A DNA stretch of 64,000 bases. Source: Ralstonia sp. UBA689. Lineage in GTDB: Bacteria > Pseudomonadota > Gammaproteobacteria > Burkholderiales > Burkholderiaceae. Under the pieces are notes generated by a model. That model was given only the letters and a program-made list of their open reading frames with translations, had not been told where the DNA came from and searched no databases. A program made the translations under genes and the position numbers. The stretch's first letter is position 1, and the number at the start of each line of letters is the position of its first letter. The stretch is taken from positions 1-64,000 of the forward strand of contig NZ_DBMV01000039.1 in NCBI RefSeq assembly GCF_002298975.1. The letters run 5' to 3'. This document shows positions 8,531 through 16,899 of the stretch, one piece after another.

Positions 8531-9763
8531 ATGTTTTTCCAACAGGCGATTGACCGCAAGATCAACGGCAAGCTTGAACAGTGGATCAAGGACATCCGCG
8601 AGTCTGCCAACCTCCCGGTGCGCCTGCGCCTGTGGAACGGCGATCAATACGAGCTCGGCCGTTTCGAGCAACCCCGCGTCACGCTGACCGTGCGTGAGGC
8701 CAGCGCCCTGCCGCTGCTGCTTTCCCCCACGCTCAACAACCTCGGCGAAGCCTACGTTCAGGAGAAGATCGACCTGGACGGCAAGCTGGCCGACATCATC
8801 AACGTCGGCTATGGCCTGGCCGCCGTTGCCGTGGGCAGCAGCGGCAATGCGCTGGCCCGCGTGGTACGCCACTTCGCCCATACGAAGGAAGGCGACAAGG
8901 CATCGATCCAGTACCACTACGACGTCTCTAACGACTTCTACAAGCTGTGGCTGGACCAGAACATGGTCTATTCCTGTGCCTACTTTGAGAACGGTAACGA
9001 AACGCTCGACGAGGCGCAGCTCAAGAAGATCGACCACATCCTAACCAAAATCCGCCTGCAGCCCGGGCAGACGCTGCTCGACATCGGCTGCGGCTGGGGC
9101 GCGCTGGTGCTGCGCGCGGCGCAGAAGTACGGTGCGCGCTGTCTGGGCGTGACGCTGTCGCAAAATCAGTTCGACCTCGCCACTGAGCGCGTGCGCGCTG
9201 CCGGCCTGCAAGACCAGATCGAAATCCGCATCCAGGACTACCGCGACCTCAACGGCCAGTTCGACCGCATCACCAGCGTCGGCATGTTCGAGCACGTCGG
9301 GCGCAAGAACCTGCCGGGCTACTTCCGCCGCATGCACGACCTGCTGGCCGACGGCGGCGTCGCCATGAACCATGGCATCACGTCGTCCGACCCGGCCGGC
9401 GGCGAAAGCTCGTTGGGCGGCGGCGACTTTATCGATCGCTACGTCTTCCCGCAGGGCGAACTGCCGCATATCTCGCTGGCGCTGGAAGCCGCCCAGCAAG
9501 GCGGACTGGAAGCGCTTGACGTCGAAAGCCTGCGCCGCCACTATGCGCGCACGCTCGAGCACTGGGCCGAGCGCTTCGAGACCAACGGCGAGACCATCCG
9601 CGCGATGGTCGGCGAGAAGACATACCGCATCTGGCGCGTCTACCTGGCCGGTTGCGCACATGCCTTCGACGCCGACGAGATCTCGATCTTCCAGACCGTC
9701 CTGCAGAAGGCCGGCAAGTCGGCGACATCGATCCCGTGGTCGCGCCGCTATATCTACGCGTGA
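8531..9763 (+). CDS. cfa: Cyclopropane-fatty-acyl-phospholipid synthase
   Basis: Transfers a methylene from S-adenosylmethionine to unsaturated acyl chains of membrane phospholipids. 410 residues. It has the SAM-binding motif LLDIGCGWGALVLRAAQ, the catalytic-domain entry HYDVSNDFYKLWLD and SCAYFENG, and the C-terminal RMHDLLADGG and WSRRYIYA. GGGAGG at 8518-8523 precedes the ATG. The next gene (DUF72) starts five bases after the stop, so the two are probably co-transcribed. This modification usually rises in stationary phase or acid stress (family knowledge). Confidence 0.93.
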   Translation: MFFQQAIDRKINGKLEQWIKDIRESANLPVRLRLWNGDQYELGRFEQPRVTLTVREASALPLLLSPTLNNLGEAYVQEKIDLDGKLADIINVGYGLAAVAVGSSGNALARVVRHFAHTKEGDKASIQYHYDVSNDFYKLWLDQNMVYSCAYFENGNETLDEAQLKKIDHILTKIRLQPGQTLLDIGCGWGALVLRAAQKYGARCLGVTLSQNQFDLATERVRAAGLQDQIEIRIQDYRDLNGQFDRITSVGMFEHVGRKNLPGYFRRMHDLLADGGVAMNHGITSSDPAGGESSLGGGDFIDRYVFPQGELPHISLALEAAQQGGLEALDVESLRRHYARTLEHWAERFETNGETIRAMVGEKTYRIWRVYLAGCAHAFDADEISIFQTVLQKAGKSATSIPWSRRYIYA

Positions 9764-9767
9764 CCAG

Positions 9768-10853
9768 TTGACCGCCAGCTCCTCCATCGACGATCTGTTC
9801 GGCGCGCCGCCCGCACCTAGCGACAATTCGGCCGCCGAACCCGCCAATCCCGCTGCCAAACCCAAGCGTTCTTCCACCCGCCAGGGCGTGCAGCCGGCCA
9901 CGGTTGCGCCCGAGGTAGCGGCGCTCGCGCAGCGGCTGCCGCGCGGGCTGCGCATCGGCACATCGTCGTGGTCGTATCCGGGGTGGGATGGCCTGGTCTA
10001 TGCGGGGACGTATTCCGGCTCGATGCTCGCGCGCAAGGGGCTGGCGGCGTATGCCAAGCACCCGCTGCTACGCACGGTCAGCATCGACCGCGGCTTCTAT
10101 GCACCGATTCCGCTGGCGGACTACGTAGCCTACGCGACCAGCGTGCCGGAGGACTTCCGCTTTGCCGTCAAGGCACCGGCTGCTGTGTGTGACGCGTGGA
10201 TTCGCGAATCGGACGGTCGCGGGCGCATGGCCAACCCTGCCTTTCTGAATGCCGAATTTGCCATTCGCGACTTTGTCGACCCGGCCATGCGCGGGCTGGG
10301 CACGCGCTGCGGGCCGCTGGTGTTCCAGCTCTCGCCGCTGGGCGCACTGGCGGAGGATGCGCTGGGCTTTGTGGAACGGCTCGAAACCTTCCTCGCCGCC
10401 TTGCCGCCAATCGACCCGCAGCTCAATCCCGATGCGGTCTATGCCGTGGAATTGCGCGACGCCACGCTGCTCACGCCGCGCTTCATCAAGATGCTGCGCG
10501 CGGCCGGCGTGCGCTACTGCGTCGGCCTGCACGAGCGGATGCCGGCGGCTGACCGGCAGGCTGCTGCCGTTGCGTTGCTGGATGAAGGCGCAGGTGGACC
10601 ACTAGTCGTGCGCTGGAACCTGAACAGCCGCTATCGCTACGCGCAAGCCGAAGCCGCCTACAAGCCGTTCGACAAACTGGTCGACGAAGACCCGTTCTCG
10701 CGCGAGACGCTGGCCGACATGGCGGTCGCCGCCCTGGCGGCAGGGCGCAAAGTGACGATCCTGGTCAGCAACAAGGCCGAGGGATCGTCACCGCTGTCGT
10801 GCATCAAGCTGGCCGAGGCCATCGCCGCGCGCCTGCCGGCGGACGCAGCCTAA
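9768..10853 (+). CDS. DUF72 family protein (YecE-like)
   Basis: TIM-barrel-like DUF72 protein with no established function. Family signatures are IGTSSWSYPGWDGLVYAGTY near residue 65 and FRFAVKAPAAV, plus a late NSRYRYAQAEAAYKPF. The first 50 residues are a low-complexity Ala/Pro/Ser/Lys tail before the domain. No ATG is available in frame after cfa; TTG at 9768, five bases past the cfa stop, gives 361 residues and a sensible N-terminus (TASSSIDDLFG). The frame stays open back into cfa, so the true start is uncertain. Confidence 0.8.
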   Translation: MTASSSIDDLFGAPPAPSDNSAAEPANPAAKPKRSSTRQGVQPATVAPEVAALAQRLPRGLRIGTSSWSYPGWDGLVYAGTYSGSMLARKGLAAYAKHPLLRTVSIDRGFYAPIPLADYVAYATSVPEDFRFAVKAPAAVCDAWIRESDGRGRMANPAFLNAEFAIRDFVDPAMRGLGTRCGPLVFQLSPLGALAEDALGFVERLETFLAALPPIDPQLNPDAVYAVELRDATLLTPRFIKMLRAAGVRYCVGLHERMPAADRQAAAVALLDEGAGGPLVVRWNLNSRYRYAQAEAAYKPFDKLVDEDPFSRETLADMAVAALAAGRKVTILVSNKAEGSSPLSCIKLAEAIAARLPADAA

Positions 10854-10866
10854 CCTCTGCCCCGCC

Positions 10867-11427
10867 TTACCCTTGCAGGCGGTGCGCAAACTGCTTGCGG
10901 AACTTCGCCACCTTGGGCGAGATGACGAATGCGCAGTAGCCCTGCGCCGGGTGGTCGCGAAAGTAGTTCTGGTGTTCCTCCTCCGCGCGCCAGAAGGCCA
11001 CCTTGTCGCCGCTGGCATCCACCAATTCCGTCACGATGGGGGCTTCGAAGATATCGCTGGCGCCGAGATCATCGATGGCGCTGCGGGCTATCGCCAACTG
11101 CTCGGGCGTTTGCGCAAAGATGGCCGAGCGATATTGCGGGCCGACATCGTTGCCCTGGCGGTCCGGTGTGGTCGGATCGTGGATGGCGAAGAAGATGTCG
11201 AGGATCTCACGGTATGGAATCACCGCCGGGTCGAATGTCACCTTCACCACCTCGGCATGGCCGGTGTCGCCATTGCAAACCGCGCGATAGCTGGGCCGAT
11301 CGACATGGCCGCCGGCATAGCCGGACACCACGCCGCGCACGCCCTGCACCTGCTGGAACACGGCTTCCAGGCACCAGAAGCAGCCTCCGCCCAGGACGGC
11401 GGTTTCAAGGGCGCTTTGTTCGGTCAT
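10867..11427 (-). CDS. msrA: Peptide methionine-S-sulfoxide reductase A
   Basis: Repairs the S epimer of methionine sulfoxide in proteins. 186 residues. The catalytic GGGCFWCLEAVF has the reactive cysteine at residue 16, and the conserved GYAGG follows at the usual place. RSAIFAQTPEQ and the EEEHQNYF stretch are typical of the family. It converges with the DUF72 gene, 13 bases apart, and is divergent from the flavin reductase gene. Confidence 0.95.
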   Translation of the reverse strand: MTEQSALETAVLGGGCFWCLEAVFQQVQGVRGVVSGYAGGHVDRPSYRAVCNGDTGHAEVVKVTFDPAVIPYREILDIFFAIHDPTTPDRQGNDVGPQYRSAIFAQTPEQLAIARSAIDDLGASDIFEAPIVTELVDASGDKVAFWRAEEEHQNYFRDHPAQGYCAFVISPKVAKFRKQFAHRLQG

Positions 11428-11588
11428 TTGGACTCTCCTGCTAGGTTGATTAGGCTGCCATTGGTCGGCCGGGGGCGCCTATCCTGACACGAGCGCTGAC
11501 ATATGTGCGCTGCATCACGCAAAGCCCTACGCGCGGGCGGCCTATGGGGGCGTCCGTTACAATTGGGCCATCACTCTAGATTGTTTGC

Positions 11589-12179
11589 ATGGATCACCAC
11601 GGAGCCATTCCCATGGATGCGCGCGACAGCGAATCTTCCGCGCGCGAGCCGTCGGCGCATGGCCGCGCCGCCCCGCCTGATTTCGATGTCGCGCATTTTC
11701 GGCACGCACTGTCCCAGTTTGCCACCGGCGTAACGGTCGTCACCACACGCTCGGAAGGTGGACCGGGCAAGCCGGCGTTCGTGGGCGTAACGGCCAGCTC
11801 GTTCAATTCGGTGTCGCTCGATCCGCCCCTGGTGCTGTGGAGCCTGGGCACGCAGGCGAATTCGTTTCCGCTCTTCCATGCCGGCTCGCACTATGTGATC
11901 AACATCCTGGCGGCAGAACAGTTGGACTTGTGCAAGCGCTTCGCCACGCTCAAGGGCGACCGCTTCGCCAATGTGGACTACTACCCGAGCCCGACGGGCC
12001 TGCCCATCCTCGCGCAATCACTGGCGTGGTTCGAATGCCATAACCGCAGCCGCTACGACGAGGGCGATCACGTCATCTTCGTCGGCGAAGTCGAGCGCTG
12101 CGGCGTGGTCGATCCGCACGGCGCGCCGCTGGTGTTTCATCGCGGCGCGTTCTCGTCGCTCACGCAGATCGGCAAGTAA
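11589..12179 (+). CDS. Flavin reductase family protein (FMN-binding)
   Basis: Split-barrel flavin reductase-like protein, 196 residues. The family core begins near residue 35 with FRHALSQFATGVTVVTTR, followed by the FMN-site strand GVTASSFNSVSLDPPLVLWS and, later, HVIFVGEVER. Such proteins use NAD(P)H to supply reduced flavin to a partner monooxygenase; none is adjacent here, so the partner is unknown. The first 30 residues are polar and unconserved; a second ATG eight codons in is possible. Confidence 0.85.
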   Translation: MDHHGAIPMDARDSESSAREPSAHGRAAPPDFDVAHFRHALSQFATGVTVVTTRSEGGPGKPAFVGVTASSFNSVSLDPPLVLWSLGTQANSFPLFHAGSHYVINILAAEQLDLCKRFATLKGDRFANVDYYPSPTGLPILAQSLAWFECHNRSRYDEGDHVIFVGEVERCGVVDPHGAPLVFHRGAFSSLTQIGK

Positions 12180-12189
12180 GCCCAGCGCA

Positions 12190-12396
12190 TCATGTGGGGT
12201 CGGCCGCTTTGCGCGGGGCCTCAGCATCGATCCCCCAATCGCCCCATTCGTACCAGTCGTCGCCGAGCAGTTCGGCGGGGTGCTGGGTACGGCCCGAGCC
12301 GTTGCCACAGCCCAGCGCATCGGTCGGGCAATACTTGTCGCAGCCCCAGCAGATGCGCTCGGGGTGTACGGGGTGCAGCGGAAATTTCTTGGCCAT
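12190..12396 (-). CDS. Small cysteine-rich DUF3079 protein
   Basis: A 68-residue protein with a tight cysteine cluster, CWGCDKYCPTDALGCG, which could hold an iron-sulfur cluster or zinc. It matches what I know of DUF3079, which is found mostly in beta- and gammaproteobacteria and has no assigned function. The C-terminal half is acidic and aromatic (DDWYEWGDWG). It sits between the flavin reductase gene (convergent, ten bases away) and kynR. A redox role beside a flavin reductase is tempting but unproven. Confidence 0.75.
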   Translation of the reverse strand: MAKKFPLHPVHPERICWGCDKYCPTDALGCGNGSGRTQHPAELLGDDWYEWGDWGIDAEAPRKAADPT

Positions 12397-12469
12397 GACC
12401 GGCTCCGGTCGACAACACAGGCCAACTATCCAAGCATGCTGCCAGTAGGGGATTGATCCGCGTCAGAAA

Positions 12470-12994
12470 CTAACCAGCCTTGCCGCGCTTGCCCGTGCTG
12501 GCTTCCAGCGGCCGCACACCGCGCGCATCCATCAACAGAGACAACCCACCTTCGCGGTCCTTGATGGTGCGTAGGACGATGTTCGAGCGGATGTCCATCA
12601 CGCCCGGCGTCTTGTACAGCCGCTCGATGATGAACTCTGAGTAGTGCTGCAAGTTGGGCGCCTGCACGCGCAAGATGTAATTGCAATCCCCGGTGATGAT
12701 GTAGGCCGCGACAATCTCGGGCCAGCTCTGCACGGCGGCCATGAAGGTTTCGTGCCAGCCGGTCACGTCCTGCCGCATCGACACCTGCACGATGGCCTCC
12801 AGCTCCAGCCCCAACGCCTCCCGCCCCAATTGCGCCCGGTAGCCAGTGATGGCGCCGCCCTCTTCCAGCATCCGCACGCGCCGCAAGCATGCCGACGGAG
12901 ATAGCGCCACGCGCTCGGCCAAGTCCTGGTTGCTGATGCGCCCGTCCTGCTGCAAGACCTGGAGAATGCGCAGATCGGTGGTATCCAGTTGCAT
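12470..12994 (-). CDS. kynR: Lrp/AsnC-family regulator of kynurenine degradation
   Basis: Leucine-responsive-type transcription factor, 174 residues. An N-terminal winged helix-turn-helix (LDTTDLRILQVLQQDGRISN, then LAERVALSPSACLRRVRMLE) is followed by an RAM/AsnC ligand-binding domain with the GDCNYILRV strand. It is divergent from kynB-kynU-kynA, the arrangement known for KynR, the kynurenine-responsive activator. A concentric pair of inverted repeats fills the gap between them. The name comes from family and context. Confidence 0.85.
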   Translation of the reverse strand: MQLDTTDLRILQVLQQDGRISNQDLAERVALSPSACLRRVRMLEEGGAITGYRAQLGREALGLELEAIVQVSMRQDVTGWHETFMAAVQSWPEIVAAYIITGDCNYILRVQAPNLQHYSEFIIERLYKTPGVMDIRSNIVLRTIKDREGGLSLLMDARGVRPLEASTGKRGKAG

Positions 12995-13009
12995 ATGTCG
13001 CAGTAGATT

Positions 13010-13060
13010 GTGTGATTTCGTCTAAGAATTGCATTTTATGCGAATCCAACGAAATCACAC
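13010..13060. promoter_or_regulatory. Concentric inverted repeats, probable KynR operator
   Basis: GTGTGATTTCGT at 13010-13021 and its exact reverse complement ACGAAATCACAC at 13049-13060 form a perfect 12-bp inverted repeat with a 27-base spacer. Inside it, GAATTGCAT (13026-13034) and ATGCGAATC (13038-13046) form a second dyad matching at 7 of 9 positions. The two dyads share the same centre within one base. Lrp-type proteins bind arrays of such sites, and this lies between kynR and kynB. Confidence 0.75.
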
Positions 13061-13153
13061 GCACGAATATGCAAACCCATTGCGCGCGGATTTCCCTATC
13101 ATTTCGGCACGGATTCATGCTTTTTGACACGCGATTTCAGCCCGGGAGCCGCC

Positions 13154-13783
13154 TTGGAACGCACTTTGTGGGACATCAGCCCCGCCCTCTCGACCGCCAC
13201 GCCCACCTGGCCCGGCGACACGCCGTTTTCGCAGGAAATTGCGTGGAAGCTCGAAGGGGACTGCCCGGTCAACGTCGGGCGCATTACGTTGTCGCCGCAT
13301 ACCGGCGCGCATGCCGATGCGCCGATGCATTACCGCGCGGACGGTGCTCCGATTGGTGAAGTGCCGCTGGACGCCTACCTCGGCCCCTGCCGCGTCATCC
13401 ACTGCGTGGGTGTCGCACGTGTCGAGCCGGAGCACGTGCGCGAAGCGCTGGCCGGGACACCGCCGCGCGTGCTGCTGCGCACCTACGCACGGATGCCGCA
13501 GACCACGTGGGACGACCAGTTCCCCGCCATCGCGCCCGAGACCATCGAACTGCTGGCTGCGCACGGCGTGCGCCTGATCGGCGTCGACACAGCCTCGCTG
13601 GACCCGCAGACCTCCAAGACCATGGACGCGCACCATGCTGTCGGCAAGCACGGCCTAGCCATCCTCGAAGGGCTGGTGCTCGACGAGGTGCCCGCCGGTG
13701 ACTATGAACTGATCGCCCTGCCGCTCAAGTTCGCCACGCTCGATGCGAGCCCCGTGCGCGCCGTGCTGCGCCGCCTGCCCTGA
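13154..13783 (+). CDS. kynB: Kynurenine formamidase
   Basis: Metal-dependent hydrolase that converts N-formylkynurenine to kynurenine and formate, step two of tryptophan degradation. The metal-binding HTGAHADAPMHY is present, with TPTWPGDTPF near the N-terminus and DTASLDPQTS further on. TTG at 13154 is chosen because GGGAG lies five bases before it and it gives 209 residues starting at the conserved ERTLWDISP; a TTG at 13124 would add ten residues. First gene of kynB-kynU-kynA. Confidence 0.93.
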   Translation: MERTLWDISPALSTATPTWPGDTPFSQEIAWKLEGDCPVNVGRITLSPHTGAHADAPMHYRADGAPIGEVPLDAYLGPCRVIHCVGVARVEPEHVREALAGTPPRVLLRTYARMPQTTWDDQFPAIAPETIELLAAHGVRLIGVDTASLDPQTSKTMDAHHAVGKHGLAILEGLVLDEVPAGDYELIALPLKFATLDASPVRAVLRRLP

Positions 13784-13824
13784 CCCACAGAACCGCAACC
13801 GATTTCTTCGCCCCCACGTTCACC

Positions 13825-15078
13825 ATGACCATCACCCGCAACACCTGCCTCGAACGCGACGCGGCCGACCCGATCGCCCCGCTGCGCGACGCCTTCGCGC
13901 TGCCCGACGGCGTGATCTACCTGGACGGCAACTCGCTCGGCGCCCGCCCGAAAGCCGCGCTCGCCCGCGCGCAGGAAGTCATCGCCAGCGAATGGGGCGA
14001 CGGCCTGATCCGCAGTTGGAATTCTGCCGGCTGGTTCGAACTGCCGCGCCGCCTGGGCAACAAACTCGCTCCACTCATTGGCGCGCGCGAAGACGAGGTG
14101 GTCGTCACCGACACCACCTCGATCAACCTGTTCAAGGTGCTCGCCGCCGCGCTGCGTGTGCAGCGAGAAGACGCGCCAGCCCGCAAGATCATCGTTTCGG
14201 AAACGCATAACTTCCCGACTGACCTGTACATCGCCGAAGGCCTGGCCGACCTGCTACGCGACGGCTACAAGCTGCGCCTGATCGACTCGCCGGACGAACT
14301 GGAAGCGGCACTGGGCGACGATGTGGCTGTCACCATGCTCACGCACGTGAACTACAAGAGCGGCCACATGTACGACATGGCGACCGTCTCCGCGCTGGCG
14401 CACCAGCACGGCGCACTGGCAGTCTGGGATTTGGCGCATTCGGCCGGTGCGGTGCCGGTGGACCTGCACGCGGGCGGCGCAGATTACGCCATCGGCTGCA
14501 CCTACAAATACCTGAACGGCGGCCCGGGTTCGCCGGCTTTCGTGTGGGTGGCTCCGAAGCTGCGCGAGCGCTTCTGGCAACCGCTGTCTGGCTGGTGGGG
14601 CCACGCGCGGCCGTTCGCGATGGAATCGCGCTACGACGCCGGCGCGGGCATCGGCCGTTTCCTGTGCGGCACGCAGCCGATCACGTCGATGGCGATGGTG
14701 GAATGCGGCCTCGACATCTTTGCGCAGACCTCGATGACCGCGCTGCGCACCAAGTCCCTCGCGCTGACCGATCTGTTCATCACGCTGGTGGAAACGCGCT
14801 GCGCAGGCTTCCCGCTCACGCTCGCCACGCCGCGCGACCATGCCGTGCGCGGCAGCCACGTCAGCTACGAACACCCGAATGGTTATGCCGTCATGCAGGC
14901 GTTGATTGCGCGCGGCGTGATCGGCGACTACCGCGAACCGCGCATCATGCGCTTCGGTTTCACGCCGCTGTACACGAGCTTTGCCGACGTGTGGGATGCC
15001 GTGGAAATCCTGCGCGACGTGCTGGAAACCGGCACATGGCAATCGGCCCAATTCAACGAACGTACGTTGGTGACCTGA
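13825..15078 (+). CDS. kynU: Kynureninase
   Basis: PLP enzyme that cleaves kynurenine to anthranilate and alanine. 417 residues. The PLP-lysine region is GCTYKYLNGGPGSPAF, with YLDGNSLGARPKAAL near residue 32 and WDLAHSAGAVPVDLH before the lysine. It lies 41 bases after kynB and one base before kynA. Anthranilate is the product, so the cell uses the anthranilate branch; enzymes for anthranilate itself are not in the window. Confidence 0.96.
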   Translation: MTITRNTCLERDAADPIAPLRDAFALPDGVIYLDGNSLGARPKAALARAQEVIASEWGDGLIRSWNSAGWFELPRRLGNKLAPLIGAREDEVVVTDTTSINLFKVLAAALRVQREDAPARKIIVSETHNFPTDLYIAEGLADLLRDGYKLRLIDSPDELEAALGDDVAVTMLTHVNYKSGHMYDMATVSALAHQHGALAVWDLAHSAGAVPVDLHAGGADYAIGCTYKYLNGGPGSPAFVWVAPKLRERFWQPLSGWWGHARPFAMESRYDAGAGIGRFLCGTQPITSMAMVECGLDIFAQTSMTALRTKSLALTDLFITLVETRCAGFPLTLATPRDHAVRGSHVSYEHPNGYAVMQALIARGVIGDYREPRIMRFGFTPLYTSFADVWDAVEILRDVLETGTWQSAQFNERTLVT

Positions 15079-15079
15079 G

Positions 15080-15964
15080 ATGACTGACACGATTCAACCC
15101 GCCCAGCCCGTCGCATCGGGCTGCCCCGTGCACGGCGCCCAGGGCGAGCGCTGGCACAACGCACAGATGGATTTCTCGCAGTCGATGAGCTACGGGGATT
15201 ACCTCGCGCTCGACCAGATCCTGAACGCGCAGCACCCGCGCTCGCCGGATCACAACGAGATGCTGTTCATCGTCCAGCACCAGACCACCGAGCTGTGGAT
15301 GAAGCTGATGCTGCACGAACTGCGCGCCGCGCGCGACTGCGTGCGCAACGACAACCTGCCGCCCGCATTCAAGATGTTGGCGCGTGTGTCGCGCATCATG
15401 GATCAACTCGTGCAGGCGTGGAACGTGCTCGCCACGATGACGCCGCCGGAATACTCGGCCATGCGCCCGCACCTGGGGCAGTCGTCGGGCTTTCAGTCGT
15501 ACCAGTACCGCGAGATCGAGTTCATTCTCGGCAACAAGAACGCGGCGATGCTCCAGCCACATGCGCATCGCTCCGAGCACTACGCGCAGGTGAAAGCCGC
15601 GCTGGAAACGCCGTCGCTGTATGACGAAGCCGTGCGCTACATGGCGCGCCACGGCTTCAGCTTCGATGCAGACTGCGTCGAGCGTGATTGGTCGCGCCCG
15701 GTCACGTACAACGCTTCGGTGGAAGCCGCGTGGCTGGAGGTCTACCGCGACCCGACGCACCACTGGGAGCTGTACGAACTGGCCGAGAAGTTCGTCGACC
15801 TGGAAGACGCCTTCCGCCAATGGCGCTTCCGCCATGTGACCACGGTGGAGCGCGTGATCGGCTTCAAGCGCGGCACGGGCGGCACCGAAGGCGTGGGTTA
15901 CCTGCGCAAGATGCTGGACGTGGTGCTGTTTCCGGAGCTGTGGAAGCTGCGCACCGATCTGTAA
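15080..15964 (+). CDS. kynA: Tryptophan 2,3-dioxygenase
   Basis: Heme enzyme that opens the indole ring of L-tryptophan to N-formylkynurenine, the first step of the pathway. 294 residues. Landmarks are MSYGDYLALDQILNAQHP, FIVQHQTTELWMKLMLHEL, SSGFQSYQYREIEF and the C-terminal KRGTGGTEGVGYLRKML. Last gene of the kynBUA operon; it converges with the IclR-type regulator. Confidence 0.96.
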   Translation: MTDTIQPAQPVASGCPVHGAQGERWHNAQMDFSQSMSYGDYLALDQILNAQHPRSPDHNEMLFIVQHQTTELWMKLMLHELRAARDCVRNDNLPPAFKMLARVSRIMDQLVQAWNVLATMTPPEYSAMRPHLGQSSGFQSYQYREIEFILGNKNAAMLQPHAHRSEHYAQVKAALETPSLYDEAVRYMARHGFSFDADCVERDWSRPVTYNASVEAAWLEVYRDPTHHWELYELAEKFVDLEDAFRQWRFRHVTTVERVIGFKRGTGGTEGVGYLRKMLDVVLFPELWKLRTDL

Positions 15965-15974
15965 TCGATGCAGC

Positions 15975-16796
15975 CTACGCGGCGGGCTCGGTCACCTGGC
16001 CGAGTCTTGCCGCAAATTCACGCAGCGCGGGCGCAAGCTCGGTGCGGATACGCTCCGCATCGGCCGCTGTGTATGGCGCGCTGCAACTCACCACATAGGG
16101 CTCGCGCTGGCTGGGCACAAAGAAGGCCACCGCGCACGCGTGGATAGCCGGATGCCAGTCGCGCAGCGATACCGCATAGCCATCGCGCACGCCGGCCCTC
16201 ACCGCATCGTCCGCCGCAGCGCCTTCGGCTGCCCATTGCGCGGGCTGCTGCGTGCGCAGTGCATCGTAGATGCGCTCGCGCCGCGCTGCCGACAGCGAGG
16301 CCAGATACGCCCGCCCCATCGAACTCGACAGCAGCGACAGCCGCGAGCCCACACCCAGCCCCGCCGACCCGCTCATCGCCGGGCTGTCGTGGCGGATCGT
16401 TTCCAGATAAACCATGTCGAGCCGATCTCGCTTGCCCAGCGAGATCGACACGCCGTGCCGCTGCGCGAACGCGCTCATGTGCGGACGCGCAAGCTGCACC
16501 ACATCGCTCGACGCCAGGTACGCGAAGCCAAGTGCCAGCACGCCGGCATCGAGCCCGTATTTGCCGAGCGCCTCGTCATAGCGCAGGTAGCCGAGCGAGA
16601 CCAGCGTGCCGGCCAAGCGGCTGACCGTCGCCTTCGGAAAACCCGTGCGGCGGACGAACTCCTGGTTGCCGAGCAGCGTGTCGCCAGGGCGGAACGCACG
16701 CAACAGCTCGAGCCCGCGCGCGAGCGCCGTCACGAAGTTCGGATCACCTTCGCGGCTGGTATCGAATTCGGGGTCGGGGAGACGGGTTGTGCTCAT
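15975..16796 (-). CDS. IclR-family transcriptional regulator
   Basis: One-component regulator, 273 residues. The N-terminal winged helix includes ALARGLELLRAF and FPKATVSRLAGTLVSLGYLR; the C-terminal effector domain has the usual GSRLSLLSSSMGRAYLA and YAVSLRDWHPAIHACAVAFF. It is divergent from gcdH, and a clean inverted repeat lies between them, so it most likely controls glutaryl-CoA dehydrogenase (inference). The effector is unknown, perhaps a glutarate-pathway intermediate. Confidence 0.88.
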   Translation of the reverse strand: MSTTRLPDPEFDTSREGDPNFVTALARGLELLRAFRPGDTLLGNQEFVRRTGFPKATVSRLAGTLVSLGYLRYDEALGKYGLDAGVLALGFAYLASSDVVQLARPHMSAFAQRHGVSISLGKRDRLDMVYLETIRHDSPAMSGSAGLGVGSRLSLLSSSMGRAYLASLSAARRERIYDALRTQQPAQWAAEGAAADDAVRAGVRDGYAVSLRDWHPAIHACAVAFFVPSQREPYVVSCSAPYTAADAERIRTELAPALREFAARLGQVTEPAA

Positions 16797-16858
16797 GGCA
16801 AAAAAGGCCTGGAAATCATCGTCGATTGCGCTATGATAGCTCTAAATTTCGAAACTGT

Positions 16859-16877
16859 GTTCCGTATCTCGGAACAA
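16859..16877. promoter_or_regulatory. IclR-type operator candidate TGTTCCG-n5-CGGAACA
   Basis: Perfect 7-bp inverted repeat, TGTTCCG and CGGAACA, with a 5-base spacer, in the gap between the IclR regulator gene and gcdH. It ends 23 bases before the gcdH start codon. TTCCG/CGGAA dyads of this spacing are typical of IclR-family sites. Position close to the start suggests repression of gcdH, but activation cannot be excluded. Confidence 0.65.
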
Positions 16878-16899
16878 CAAAATCTCGGAGACTACCGCT

